A stretch of DNA of 59,309 nt from an uncultured Bacilli bacterium (GTDB lineage: Bacteria > Bacillota_I > Bacilli_A > RF39 > UBA660): contig CAKPLY010000005.1 of assembly GCA_934167825.1 (NCBI GenBank), positions 1-59,309 on the forward strand, given 5' to 3'. Each line of letters begins with the position of its first letter. Positions within the stretch are counted from its first letter, which is position 1. This document shows positions 33,971 through 43,244 of the stretch, piece by piece. The notes beneath the pieces are model-generated. The model had not been told where the DNA came from and did no database searches. It saw nothing but the letters and a program-made list of their open reading frames with translations. The translations under genes and the position numbers were made by a program.

Positions 33971-34049
33971 GATTTTCACCTCCTACACTAATAGGTTGTG
34001 AAAAAATCATTTTTTAATACTATTTTTCTTATGGTAATTATTTCTATTT

Positions 34050-35225
34050 TTAAATATCAAATTTTTTTGTAGTTTTATCTATTTTTATTGTTTCAATATT
34101 ATTTACTGCTTCATTAATTAATTCTTCATAGTTAAATAATGATTCATATAATAAACACTTATCTATACAAGGATTAATTACTGGATGTTTTGGTAAAAAT
34201 ATAGTACAGCAATCTTCGTATGGTAATATAGATATGTTATATGTATCTATTTTTTTTGCTATATCTATTATTTCTAGTTTATCCATACAGCATACTGGAC
34301 GTAATACTGGAATATTAGTAACAGAGTTTATTACATTCATACTTGTTATTGTTTGACTTGCTACTTGTCCTACAGATTCACCATTTATTAGGATATACAT
34401 ATTATTGTTTTTTAATACTTTTTCGCATATTCTATACATCATTCTACGCATAATAGTTATTATATAAGAACTTTCTGCATTTTTATAGATTTCTTCTTGA
34501 ATTTTAGTAAAATTTACTACGTGTAGTTTGATAGTGGTTTGATAGTCGCAAAGACGCTCTACTAGAGATTTTACTTTGTTTTTAGCTTCAGGACTTGTAT
34601 GTGGTGGTGATTCAAAATAGATACATTCTAGTTCTATTCCTCTTTTCATTGCAAGATATCCACTTACTGGAGAGTCAATGCCTCCAGATAACATAAGAAG
34701 TCCTTTTCCTGCAACTTTTGATGGATAACCTCCACTACCCTTTATTTCTCTATCGTAGATATATGTGTAGTCATTTCTTATTTCTATTTTAAGTTCATAT
34801 TCTGGATTATGTACATCAACACTTATATTATCAATACTCTTTAAAATTAAACTACCAATTACGTTATTAAATTCCATACTAGTATAGGGAAATTCTTTAT
34901 AACTTCTTTTTGTTTCAACTTTAAAAGTTCTAAAAGGTATTTTACTTACTACTTCTAAAACACTTTCTTTAATGGTATCTACATCTGTTTTTACTTTGTA
35001 TGCTATTACTATTTCGTGGATGCCAAATACTTTTTTTAAGATACTTATTATTTCTTCAAAATTATTATCTACTTCGATAAACATTCTAGAGTTATCTTTT
35101 ATTATATTAATATTATAACCTTTTAGTTTAGTTTTTATATCATTTTCTAGATATTTTATAAAAAGTAGTCTATTTGCTTTTTTAGTTGTTAGTTCTCCAT
35201 ATTTTATTAATATTAGTTTTTGCAT
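34050..35225 (-). CDS. thiI: tRNA 4-thiouridine synthase ThiI
   Basis: 391 residues. N-terminal ferredoxin-like and THUMP domains (to about 165), then a PP-loop ATPase with SGGIDSPVSGYLAMKRG at about 183-199. The C-terminal rhodanese domain of the enterobacterial enzyme is absent, as usual in Firmicutes. It adds sulfur to uridine 8 of tRNA. The usual partner cysteine desulfurase gene is not adjacent. Confidence 0.95.
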   Translation of the reverse strand: MQKLILIKYGELTTKKANRLLFIKYLENDIKTKLKGYNINIIKDNSRMFIEVDNNFEEIISILKKVFGIHEIVIAYKVKTDVDTIKESVLEVVSKIPFRTFKVETKRSYKEFPYTSMEFNNVIGSLILKSIDNISVDVHNPEYELKIEIRNDYTYIYDREIKGSGGYPSKVAGKGLLMLSGGIDSPVSGYLAMKRGIELECIYFESPPHTSPEAKNKVKSLVERLCDYQTTIKLHVVNFTKIQEEIYKNAESSYIITIMRRMMYRICEKVLKNNNMYILINGESVGQVASQTITSMNVINSVTNIPVLRPVCCMDKLEIIDIAKKIDTYNISILPYEDCCTIFLPKHPVINPCIDKCLLYESLFNYEELINEAVNNIETIKIDKTTKKFDI

Positions 35226-35263
35226 AGAATATCACTTCCCAAGAATTAATTATAAATAAAAAA

Positions 35264-35282
35264 ACTAGTTATGTCAACTAGT
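35264..35282 (-). terminator. Terminator after the divIVA-like gene
   Basis: Stem ACTAGTT / AACTAGT followed by seven T on the minus strand. It overlaps the stop of the divIVA-like gene. Confidence 0.8.
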
Positions 35283-35709
35283 CTAATTTAATGCTATCTA
35301 AATCATCTGCTATTTCTAATTGTGCTTGTAATAATGACTTTACTCTATTTTTATATACAGTTATATTTTTCTTTAGGTATGCAGTTTCATTTTGTGTTTT
35401 TTCTGCTTCTACTAATGCTTCATGAATTATTGCGTTAGCATTTCTTTTTGCATCTTCAATCATCATTGTACTTTCTTCTTTGGCAAGTCTTTTCATCTTC
35501 TCTGCTGCTTCTTCTGCCGCTAGGATTGCACTTGATAATTTTTCATCTATATTTTGACTTGAAGATAATTTTTTTTCAAGTTCTGATAACTGTTCTTTAT
35601 AACTGTTATTTTCTTTATTTAAACTTTCTAATTTTCTAATTACAATATCTACGAATCTATTTACTTCGTTTATATCATAACCATTTTCAGTGATGCTAAA
35701 ACGCTTCAT
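35278..35709 (-). CDS. DivIVA/GpsB-like coiled-coil cell division protein
   Basis: 143 residues. The N-terminus has the DivIVA-type start (FSITENGYDINEVNRFVDIV, where G-Y-D-x-x-E/Q-V-x-x-F/Y-V is characteristic). The rest is coiled coil. It follows sepF by 19 bases, the order seen around divIVA in many Firmicutes. DivIVA-family proteins bind curved membrane at septa and poles. It is shorter than Bacillus DivIVA (164 residues). Confidence 0.88.
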   Translation of the reverse strand: MKRFSITENGYDINEVNRFVDIVIRKLESLNKENNSYKEQLSELEKKLSSSQNIDEKLSSAILAAEEAAEKMKRLAKEESTMMIEDAKRNANAIIHEALVEAEKTQNETAYLKKNITVYKNRVKSLLQAQLEIADDLDSIKLD

Positions 35710-35728
35710 AAAGTCACCTCTATCTTGA

Positions 35729-36109
35729 TTACCATTCTAATTCTAAGTCTTCTTTTTTCTTTGCTTTGCCATCGTCATCTGATATTGTACCTTCAACATC
35801 TACGTTCTTTGGAGTACATAAAAATATTCCTCCACCTATTTTTTGTAAATCTCCACCAATAGCATATACAGTACCACTTAAGAAGTCTACTATTCTTTTT
35901 GCTTGGTCTGGTGTTACTCTTTTCATATTTACAACTACTGTGTTTTTCTTTTTTAGATGATCTGCAATTTGTTGACTTTCAGAAAAAGCACGTGGTTCTA
36001 AAAGAATCATTTTACCACTTGATGGTAAGGTTACATTATCAGCATTATAATATTCTTCTTCATCATCTACTTCTTCAGTGATCATTTTTTTTAATTTATT
36101 TAATGCCAT
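35729..36109 (-). CDS. sepF: Cell division protein SepF
   Basis: 126 residues. The SepF core is seen as EPRAFSESQQIADHLKKKNT, VVNMKRVTPDQAKRIVDFLS and YAIGGDLQKIGGGIFLCTP. SepF bundles FtsZ filaments and tethers the Z-ring. The N-terminal membrane-binding helix is short here (MALNKLKKMI). A promoter lies at 36141-36169. Confidence 0.94.
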   Translation of the reverse strand: MALNKLKKMITEEVDDEEEYYNADNVTLPSSGKMILLEPRAFSESQQIADHLKKKNTVVVNMKRVTPDQAKRIVDFLSGTVYAIGGDLQKIGGGIFLCTPKNVDVEGTISDDDGKAKKKEDLELEW

Positions 36110-36140
36110 AATAATCTCTCCTATCTATAATCTTAACATA

Positions 36141-36169
36141 ATTTTATCATAGTTTTTTTGAAATTACAA
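36141..36169 (-). promoter_or_regulatory. Promoter for sepF-divIVA
   Basis: Minus strand: -35 TTGTAA (36164-36169), 17-bp spacer, -10 TAAAAT (36141-36146), about 31 bases before the sepF ATG. Confidence 0.6.
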
Positions 36170-36207
36170 TAATTTTTTATAAAATTAACATTTTACGTTT
36201 TAATATG

Positions 36208-36238
36208 TAAAAAAACTCTACCAAAAGGCAGAGGTTTT
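36208..36238 (-). terminator. Terminator upstream of sepF
   Basis: Stem CTCTGCC / GGTAGAG (one mismatch), tetraloop, then seven T on the minus strand. It ends the transcript that includes the DUF2207 gene or the structured element at 36252-36282. Confidence 0.75.
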
Positions 36239-36251
36239 CATACTTTTACTA

Positions 36252-36282
36252 CCAGGATCATTTAATTGCTCGCACAACCTGG
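36252..36282 (-). ncRNA. Candidate structured RNA or 3'UTR element
   Basis: On the minus strand, CCAGG and CCTGG pair around a 21-base interior that has its own short TTG / CAA hairpin. A strong terminator follows 14 bases later. The stretch between the DUF2207 stop and this element is plain AT-rich. It could be a 3'UTR fold or a small RNA of about 100 bases. No known RNA family was recognised. Confidence 0.3.
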
Positions 36283-36323
36283 AAGCGATTAACATTTATA
36301 TATTATTGTTTTTTTAGATAGAT

Positions 36324-38000
36324 TTAACGACTTCCGCCGCCACCTCCACCGCCGAAGGATCCACCACCTCCGCCTCCTGAAGAGAACCCGCCTCCTCCAG
36401 AAGAATAACTTTCTGCAGCACTTCTTGCGTTTGTTGCGGCACGTACTGTACTTGTAGATATATTATTTATAAATATTAATGTATCATAATCACAGTTATA
36501 ATCTGCTAAAACTTCAGGATACATATTTTTTAATTGTTTTGCTACTTTGTCTGCTATACCAAAGATATATGCAAACATTAAATATTCATCCCATAATTTT
36601 ACTTCAAGTACTTCTTTTGTATCTATTCTAGAAAATTCATCTAAATATCTTTTTAGTCCATATAATTTAGTGCTTTCTTCGTAAATTGTATCGTCCATAA
36701 CATTTTTATATTTGCATTCTTCTTTAGTTGTTCTTTTGTAAACATGGTTAGCATTTTCTAATTTTATCATTTCTACTTTATTTATTCTTTCAAATAAGTT
36801 AAAGAATTTACTATAATGTTTTCTTGCCCATGTTTCTAGTTCTTTAGGTTCTAGGATACCATCTTTACTTGCTTCATACATTGTATCAAATAATTCTTTT
36901 TCTAAGACATTATCGAACGTTGGATTTAATGTTAAATCTATAGTACTTGTTTCTTTGTTAAATATACCTTTTTCAATATTTTTAAATACTACCTTATCTT
37001 CTTTTACCCATTTTAAGATAATAGCTCCTAAAATATTTGTTTCTTTATATTTATTAAACAATTCTATATTTAATTTTGTTAATGTATTTGCATAATATAT
37101 ATCTTTATTACATGGTATTTCTCTAAAGTATGGAGTATTTTTTTTGTCTATTACTTTATTATTTTTAAATCCATATTTGTTTTTTGATAGAGATGCTAAA
37201 AGTATTCCTATAAATATGAAAGGTGCAAAAGTTGATATTAAGCCAAATATTACTTCAAAAATGGAAGCTTTTTCTTCATAATCATAATCAAATGAGCCAT
37301 CTTCTGCAGTTTCATAAACACTATTAAATGTTTTAAAATGACTATAACTTGCTTCTGTTACAAATGTATTTTGTGGAAATTTTACAAGTAATACTACATA
37401 ACTATCTTTCATTTTAGTATTTTCTTCATTTGACATACTTATTGTTCCATTATTTACATAAGCATATCCTTTATATCCATATCCCCATACATCTAAAGTG
37501 TCTGGAAAATCATAGTAAGATGATATATTAACACTAAAATTTTCAAAGTTAACGTTACTTAGTCTATCTATTAGGGTATTATAAAATACTTGTGAGTCTT
37601 CAGTATTAAAGACTGCATTAGTTAGTGTATATGTAAGGGTAAATATATGCTTTTTATAGTCATATTTACCAAAGCACAACTCTAATCCTCCGTCAGTATA
37701 GTTTATTCCGTAGAAACCTTTTTTCTCACTTAAAGTTTCGTTTATATCCCAATCTTTTTCTGTTAAAGGGGTATTATCCATACTTACTTTGAAATCTTTA
37801 AGTTCCATTAAGCCCATATTTTTAAGACCTTTATACCACTCTGTTCCATCGCTACCTTTAACACTCCAATTTTCGGTAACAAAGGCATTACCTTGTTCAT
37901 CTAGATATATATTCATATCAATATTGTAGATGTTATTTTTTGCTAGTACACTTGTTGTTCCAAATAGGAATAGTACTAATCCATATATTATTTTCTTCAT
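36324..38000 (-). CDS. DUF2207 membrane protein with Gly-rich tail
   Basis: 558 residues from the ATG at 38000, after AAGGAGTG. Signal peptide ends near VLAKN, then an extracellular DUF2207 domain (about 25-240), one or two membrane helices at about 250-275, and a cytoplasmic domain. The end is a Gly/Ser-rich tail (GGGGGFSSGGGGGGSFGGGG). Proteins of this layout (YciQ/Rhomboid-neighbour type) are usually found next to lemA, as here with a 43-base gap. The function is unknown. The Gly tail raises local GC sharply. Confidence 0.9.
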   Translation of the reverse strand: MKKIIYGLVLFLFGTTSVLAKNNIYNIDMNIYLDEQGNAFVTENWSVKGSDGTEWYKGLKNMGLMELKDFKVSMDNTPLTEKDWDINETLSEKKGFYGINYTDGGLELCFGKYDYKKHIFTLTYTLTNAVFNTEDSQVFYNTLIDRLSNVNFENFSVNISSYYDFPDTLDVWGYGYKGYAYVNNGTISMSNEENTKMKDSYVVLLVKFPQNTFVTEASYSHFKTFNSVYETAEDGSFDYDYEEKASIFEVIFGLISTFAPFIFIGILLASLSKNKYGFKNNKVIDKKNTPYFREIPCNKDIYYANTLTKLNIELFNKYKETNILGAIILKWVKEDKVVFKNIEKGIFNKETSTIDLTLNPTFDNVLEKELFDTMYEASKDGILEPKELETWARKHYSKFFNLFERINKVEMIKLENANHVYKRTTKEECKYKNVMDDTIYEESTKLYGLKRYLDEFSRIDTKEVLEVKLWDEYLMFAYIFGIADKVAKQLKNMYPEVLADYNCDYDTLIFINNISTSTVRAATNARSAAESYSSGGGGFSSGGGGGGSFGGGGGGGSR

Positions 38001-38043
38001 ATTCACTCCTTATTGTATAAGAAAAGACTTACCAAAGTAAGTC

Positions 38044-38592
38044 TTAGAAACTAACTTTTGGAGTTTCTCTTTCTTCTTTATTTTCAATTTCAAAGAATTT
38101 TTCTTCTTTAAATTCAAACATTTTTGCAATTATATTTGATGGAAACATTTGAACTTTGTTGTTGTAAGTCATTACAGTATCATTATAGAATTGTCTTGCA
38201 TAAGATATTTTGTCTTCGATATCTTTTAAATCTTTTTGCAATGATAAGAAGTTATCGTTTGCTTTTAGTTCTGGGTATGCTTCACTTAACGCAAATAATT
38301 TGTTTAATGCACCAGTTATTTGGTTGTTTGCCTTCATTTCATCTTCGATAGTTGATGCTGTATTTAGTGCATTTCTTGCGTTAATTACTGCAGTTAAAGT
38401 ATCTTTTTCATGTTTTGCATAGCCTTTTACTGTTTCAACAATGTTTGGTATTAAGTCTGCTCTTTTTTTAAGTTGTACATCTATTTGTGACCATTCGTCT
38501 TTTACTTTATTTCTTAGTCTTACTAATCCATTATAGTTACCAATTACATAAAGCACTAATAATACAACTACTCCAAGAATTATCCATACCAT
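38044..38592 (-). CDS. lemA: LemA family protein
   Basis: 182 residues from the ATG at 38592, after GAGGTGAT. N-terminal membrane helix (about 2-20) followed by the helical LemA domain with YNGLVRLRNKVKDEWSQIDV at about 21-40 and FPSNIIAKMFEFKEEKFFEI near the end. It is probably anchored with the helical bundle outside. It is cotranscribed with the DUF2207 gene, a frequent pairing. A diverged paralogue is at 55270. Confidence 0.93.
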   Translation of the reverse strand: MVWIILGVVVLLVLYVIGNYNGLVRLRNKVKDEWSQIDVQLKKRADLIPNIVETVKGYAKHEKDTLTAVINARNALNTASTIEDEMKANNQITGALNKLFALSEAYPELKANDNFLSLQKDLKDIEDKISYARQFYNDTVMTYNNKVQMFPSNIIAKMFEFKEEKFFEIENKEERETPKVSF

Positions 38593-38645
38593 ATTTATCA
38601 CCTCACTATAAGTATATCATATATTTTTATTTTTTTAACAATAAA

Positions 38646-39116
38646 TTAATTTTTTCCTACATCTATCCATTTTTCGTAGTTAGAAGATGTTTCTAATTCA
38701 CTTATTGTAAGTTTTACTGCACTACTTGTACTTCCTGCTGCTGGGTATACTACATCATGTTTTTTTAATGACACATCTAGATATATTTTTACGTCTTCTT
38801 TTACTGCGAAAGGGCATACGCCACCAACTGGATGAGATACTTTATCTAAGACAACATCAAGTGATAACATGTGTGCTTTTGTATTAAATTCTTTTCTGTA
38901 TTTAGCATTATCTATTTTTGTATTCCCTGATAATACTATTAATATTACTTTATCATTTATACTAAACGCTAATGTTTTTGCTATTTCATCAGTTGTACAG
39001 TGTAGAGCATTTGCAGCATCTACTACAGTTGCACTACTTTCATTTAATATTATTACATTTTTATCTAGATTATACTTTTTTAAATAGTTTATTACTCTTT
39101 CTACATTTTCATCCAT
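38646..39116 (-). CDS. YbaK/ProX-type aminoacyl-tRNA deacylase
   Basis: 156 residues, the full length of the stand-alone editing domain. Characteristic parts are CTTDEIAKTLAFS, the Lys and Gly in VLSGNTKIDNAKYRK, and HPVGGVCPFAV at about 95-105. Relatives hydrolyse mischarged Cys-tRNA(Pro) or Ala-tRNA(Pro). The exact substrate cannot be told. It lies between dCMP deaminase and lemA with short gaps. Confidence 0.88.
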   Translation of the reverse strand: MDENVERVINYLKKYNLDKNVIILNESSATVVDAANALHCTTDEIAKTLAFSINDKVILIVLSGNTKIDNAKYRKEFNTKAHMLSLDVVLDKVSHPVGGVCPFAVKEDVKIYLDVSLKKHDVVYPAAGSTSSAVKLTISELETSSNYEKWIDVGKN

Positions 39117-39134
39117 ATTATTACTTCCTTTGTT

Positions 39135-39635
39135 TTATAAGTCTAGTGTTATTTTTTTAGTTTTTACTTTTATTTGTTCATAATTTACTCCACACATATC
39201 AAATAATCTTTTTGATGCTGTATTTGCTTCAGTACCATTATATTTATCACTTAGGTATACTACTTTTTTGATACCTGATTGGATAATTAGTTTGGCACAT
39301 TCGTTACATGGAAATAAGTCTACATAGATTTTAGCATTTTCTAAATCTTTTTTGTTACCTCTAAAATTTAGTATTGCATTCATTTCTGCATGACATACAT
39401 AAAAATATTTTGTGTTTAGATTGCTTCCTTCCCTATCCCAAGGAAAATATTTATCTTCAAAACCATTTGGTGCACCATTATAACCAATTGATAAAATCCT
39501 ATTATCATCACTTACTATACATGCTCCTACTTGAGTATTTGGGTCTTTGCTTCTTAGAGAAGACAATTTTGCTACTCCCATAAAATATTCATCCCAAGTT
39601 AAATGTTCTTTTCTTTGTTTATTTATCTCTTCCAT
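39135..39635 (-). CDS. Deoxycytidylate (dCMP) deaminase
   Basis: 166 residues. Zinc-site motifs of the cytidine deaminase superfamily: CHAEMNAIL at about 81-89 with catalytic Glu, and PCNECAKLI at about 109-117. The N-terminal SLRSKDPNTQVGACIV fits ComEB-type dCMP deaminases. It converts dCMP to dUMP for dTTP synthesis. GGAGGT ribosome site. Confidence 0.93.
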   Translation of the reverse strand: MEEINKQRKEHLTWDEYFMGVAKLSSLRSKDPNTQVGACIVSDDNRILSIGYNGAPNGFEDKYFPWDREGSNLNTKYFYVCHAEMNAILNFRGNKKDLENAKIYVDLFPCNECAKLIIQSGIKKVVYLSDKYNGTEANTASKRLFDMCGVNYEQIKVKTKKITLDL

Positions 39636-39682
39636 AATTTTACCTCCATATTAATATAATAGCATAAAATAATAGAAAAATA

Positions 39683-39707
39683 AACTAGTTATTTTTTGTA
39701 ACTAGTT
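39683..39707 (-). terminator. Terminator after the class B PBP gene
   Basis: Perfect 9-bp stem AACTAGTTA / TAACTAGTT with a 7-base loop and T-rich sequence on the minus strand. It overlaps the stop of the PBP gene. Confidence 0.75.
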
Positions 39708-41846
39708 ATTTAATTCATAAAATTTATTTACAATACTTGCACTTATTCTTTTTGTTATCATACTTTGGTAAGTATAGGTATTATTATTATGACTGATATC
39801 TGGACTTACTACAACGATGGACATTTTAGGATTGTCTGCGGGAGAGTATCCTACAAATGATGTTGATATAGTTTCTGTGTCTACTAGTCCATCATCATTT
39901 GTGTCTATGAAACTTTGACTGGTACCTGTTTTTCCTCCAGAGTATGTGTAATTACCCATATATCCTACGCCTAGTCCACTTGATACTACTTCTTTGAAAC
40001 CTTCTTTTACTCTATCTATGTATTTTTGTTCTACATCTACTTTGCCCAATTCTTTCTTTTCACTTTCATATATTACTTTACCAAAGGTTTCTCCGGTAAG
40101 GGATGGAGCGTAGACTTTTTTTAGTAAGTAAGGTTGATATCTAGTTCCTCCGTTTGCTAATGTGTTAATATACTGTGATAGTTGGATTGGGGTATAGGTA
40201 TCGTATTGTCCAATTGAGTAGTCTAGTAAGTGGCCTGGTAAGGTTGATGTGCCTGAGTATCCTAGGCTTTCTACTGGTAAGTCTATGCCAGTTTTGATTC
40301 CTAGGCCGAATGATGCATACATTTCTTTATATTTTCTAAAGGCGTCTTTGTCTAGGTTTAGAGCTTCGTTATATTTGTATTCGCCATTTCCTACTTTTAT
40401 TGCGATGTTATATTGGTATATGTTTGAGGAGAATTTAAGTGCTGATATGTCATCAACGTATCCTAAGTTTCTCCATGAGCATTTTTCTTTGGTGTCTTTT
40501 ATTTTTATGCATTCATCTTTTACTACGGTTCCTATATCGATTGCGGAGTATTTATATCCTACTAGCATGGATGCTCCTTTTACAACACTTCCTGGGGTTA
40601 CTGGTAGGGTTACTACTCCTGGGGTATAATCTACGACGTATCTTTGTCCATCTTTTTCTCTTACTTGTTTTCCACTCATGGCTAGTATTTCTCCAGTGTT
40701 AGGGTCTGCGATTACTGCAAAACTTCTGTTATAGTATTCAGTGTTTGGTTCATTTTTGGCGTTTAATACTTCGCGAGATAGTACTTCTTCGAGATTTTTT
40801 TGGAGTTCTATATCTATTGTTAGGACAATATCGTTACCTCTACTTCCTGCATCAATTAGGACATAGTTATTGTTATTTGTTACTTTATATTTTGCTTTTG
40901 TGCCTTTTAGGTAGTTTTCGTATTGGTACTCTAGGTAACTTATTCCTACTCTATCATCTAGACTGTACCCGTTATTTAGATAGTAGGTTGCTAGTTCTTT
41001 TGGTATTCCTTGGGTATTTGATGAGACGCTACCTAGTATTGATTTGAATGTGTCGCCGTACAAGTATACTCTTTCCCAGTCTAGTTTGGTATTAAATCCT
41101 TTTAGGGTGTCAACATTTTCCGAGATATAGGCATATTCTTCTTCGGTTACATCTTTGTTTTTTATTATTTTTTCACTGTATGAATAGCCTTTGTTCATGA
41201 GGTAATAGATATATGCGGAAGATTTATCTAGTTCTGTAAAGGAGGATAGTTCTTCTTCGGTGATTCTTTCATATATTAGATTTACTATATCATCGCTAGT
41301 TAGTTTTCTTTTTTTGTTTTGGTCCCATTCTTCGGCGGTTATTTTTTTTAGGCCTTCGTCTTTGTTTTTTAGATACCAAAATTCTTTTAGGATGTCTGTT
41401 GTTACTTTACTATAGTCTATGTTTATGTTTTGAGAGATGGTATATGATAGTTCTATTTCTTCTTTGGTTGTTATTTTAGAGGGCTTTTTATAGTATATTG
41501 TTCTTACTGCTTCGTTGTCTACTAGAAGGCGATTATTTCTATCATATATTCTTCCTCTTGGAGTGCTTGTACTTTCTACAGTTTTTTCTGTGCTGTATGC
41601 TAGTTTTTCTATATATTTGTCGTTGTCTACTATGGTTAGGTTGAATAATCTTACCCCAATTATGGAGAAAAGTACTAGTGTTACTATGGATACTAGGATA
41701 TATCTTTTTTCTATTATGTCTGGGAGATATTTGGTATCTTGTTTTCTTTTTTTATTTATAGTTACGGTTTGTTTTCTTTTAGGTAGTGCTTTTCTTCTTG
41801 ATGTTTTATTTATATGTCTTTTTCTTTGTATTAGGTTTCTTATCAT
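39702..41846 (-). CDS. Class B penicillin-binding protein (PBP2/FtsI family transpeptidase)
   Basis: 714 residues from the ATG at 41846, after GGAGG. A basic cytoplasmic tail, one membrane helix at about 48-70, a dimerisation domain starting near TSTPRGRIYDRNNRLL, and the transpeptidase domain. Active-site boxes: SVVK (the SxxK serine) at about 427, SSN at about 477 and KTGTS at about 630. No PASTA domains at the C-terminus. It cross-links peptidoglycan during division or elongation; which one cannot be decided. It has no mra/fts neighbours, so it is a stand-alone PBP. Confidence 0.93.
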   Translation of the reverse strand: MIRNLIQRKRHINKTSRRKALPKRKQTVTINKKRKQDTKYLPDIIEKRYILVSIVTLVLFSIIGVRLFNLTIVDNDKYIEKLAYSTEKTVESTSTPRGRIYDRNNRLLVDNEAVRTIYYKKPSKITTKEEIELSYTISQNINIDYSKVTTDILKEFWYLKNKDEGLKKITAEEWDQNKKRKLTSDDIVNLIYERITEEELSSFTELDKSSAYIYYLMNKGYSYSEKIIKNKDVTEEEYAYISENVDTLKGFNTKLDWERVYLYGDTFKSILGSVSSNTQGIPKELATYYLNNGYSLDDRVGISYLEYQYENYLKGTKAKYKVTNNNNYVLIDAGSRGNDIVLTIDIELQKNLEEVLSREVLNAKNEPNTEYYNRSFAVIADPNTGEILAMSGKQVREKDGQRYVVDYTPGVVTLPVTPGSVVKGASMLVGYKYSAIDIGTVVKDECIKIKDTKEKCSWRNLGYVDDISALKFSSNIYQYNIAIKVGNGEYKYNEALNLDKDAFRKYKEMYASFGLGIKTGIDLPVESLGYSGTSTLPGHLLDYSIGQYDTYTPIQLSQYINTLANGGTRYQPYLLKKVYAPSLTGETFGKVIYESEKKELGKVDVEQKYIDRVKEGFKEVVSSGLGVGYMGNYTYSGGKTGTSQSFIDTNDDGLVDTETISTSFVGYSPADNPKMSIVVVSPDISHNNNTYTYQSMITKRISASIVNKFYELNN

Positions 41847-41898
41847 ATTAACCTCCATATTAGTTATTATAACACATAATTATGGGAATATTATAAAA

Positions 41899-41919
41899 AA
41901 CATCACTTTACATGATGTT
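41899..41919 (-). terminator. Terminator after the duplicated-domain surface gene
   Basis: Stem AACATCA / TGATGTT with a 7-base loop and six T on the minus strand. Confidence 0.8.
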
Positions 41920-41959
41920 AATTACTTTATATTTGAATAAATTTTATTTGATTAGATGT

Positions 41960-43105
41960 CTAGTTAAATAAGTATTCACTAGGACTATGGATTCTTCCAT
42001 TGATGTCTACGAATATAACATCGTAAGCACCACCACCACCAAGTCCAAAGATTCCTCCAACAATACTAACGATGTTTTTGTATCCAAGGTCTTTTTTAAC
42101 AGCGATGTTGCTACTAGATATAAATTCAATGTCTGCACTTCCTACTGTTCCATCTTCATTTATGAAGTATAACATTTTTCCGCCACCATTTCCTGTCGGT
42201 ACAACATTGTATCCTATAACTTTATCTGTGATTTTGTAGTCACCATATTTAGCAGCAAGGTCATCTTTAGAATATTTGATGTATAGTTCTTGATTTTCTG
42301 TTAAGTATACTTCGTAACTACCATTATCTATCATACTTTTTGCACTTAGATATGGTCTTTTGTGAGAATCAAATTTTGAAAATTCATTTTTTAGTCTTTC
42401 AGCAAATAATTGATAACTATTACTATTTGTAGTTTGTTCAACTTGGATATCATTTTTTTCTATTTCTTTAAGATTATCACTATAAATATTTCCATCTATA
42501 TCTATAAATGCCGGTCCATGTGCTCCTCCACCAAATGCTCCATATTCACAGCTAATAATGCTAACGATGTTTTTGTATCCAATATCTTTTTTTACAGTAA
42601 TTTCACTTGATACTCCATCAACATCTGCACTTCCTACAGTTCCATCTTCATTTATGAAGTAAAGTATACTTATTCCACCATTTCCTGTTGGTACAACATT
42701 GTATCCTATTACTTTATCTGTAATTTTGTAATCACCAAACTTATTTTTAAGTTCTTCTTTGTAATATTTAATGTATAGTTCTTGATTTTCTGTTAAGTAT
42801 ACAACATAATCACCATTTCCCATCATACTTTGGACATTTAAGTATGGTCTATTATGAGAACTGAATTTTGAGAACTCATTTTTTAGGTTTGATGCAAATA
42901 ATTGGTAGTTGTTATTTTTCGTAGTTTGTCCGTTTTGGTCGGTATTTTTTAGGTTATCGCTTGGTTTATTATCATTATTTTCAGTTCCGTTAGATGAATC
43001 TTTTAAAACTTTATCATAAACGATATAACCTCCTAATCCAATAACTGCTGATAGTAAAATAACTATTATGACTACTAATCCTGTGTTTTTATTTTTGCTT
43101 TCCAT
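41960..43105 (-). CDS. Membrane-anchored protein with two tandem copies of an unknown domain
   Basis: 381 residues. A single membrane helix at about 9-29, an Asn/Thr-rich linker, then two repeats of about 150 residues (about 67-215 and 229-381). They share long near-identical stretches such as YQLFA..LKNEFSKF, YLTENQELYIKY, GDYKITDKVIGYNVVPTGNG and LYFINEDGTVGSAD. The repeat is not one I recognise. The high identity points to a recent internal duplication. Monocistronic, with promoter at 43129-43158 and terminator at 41899. Confidence 0.85.
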   Translation of the reverse strand: MESKNKNTGLVVIIVILLSAVIGLGGYIVYDKVLKDSSNGTENNDNKPSDNLKNTDQNGQTTKNNNYQLFASNLKNEFSKFSSHNRPYLNVQSMMGNGDYVVYLTENQELYIKYYKEELKNKFGDYKITDKVIGYNVVPTGNGGISILYFINEDGTVGSADVDGVSSEITVKKDIGYKNIVSIISCEYGAFGGGAHGPAFIDIDGNIYSDNLKEIEKNDIQVEQTTNSNSYQLFAERLKNEFSKFDSHKRPYLSAKSMIDNGSYEVYLTENQELYIKYSKDDLAAKYGDYKITDKVIGYNVVPTGNGGGKMLYFINEDGTVGSADIEFISSSNIAVKKDLGYKNIVSIVGGIFGLGGGGAYDVIFVDINGRIHSPSEYLFN

Positions 43106-43128
43106 ATAAGAACTCCTTTCTTAAATAT

Positions 43129-43158
43129 ATTGTAACACTTTCGTTAATGGGTTTACAA
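43129..43158 (-). promoter_or_regulatory. Promoter for the duplicated-domain gene
   Basis: Minus strand: -35 TTGTAA (43153-43158), 18-bp spacer, -10 TACAAT (43129-43134), about 23 bases before the ATG. Confidence 0.55.
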
Positions 43159-43206
43159 TAATAAGTGAATAAACACAATTTGATTTATGTAAATGTGTAA
43201 ACTAAA

Positions 43207-43235
43207 AAGTTATATATCTTTTTAATATACAACTT
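43207..43235 (-). terminator. Terminator after the dockerin-like gene
   Basis: An 11-bp imperfect stem AAGTTATATAT / ATATACAACTT, followed by a T run on the minus strand. Confidence 0.65.
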
Positions 43236-43244
43236 TATTTATTA

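Noticed and set aside
33971..34049. SigG promoter for the SASP gene
   Set aside because: Partial matches (CCTATTA, GTATTA) have wrong spacing or mismatches.
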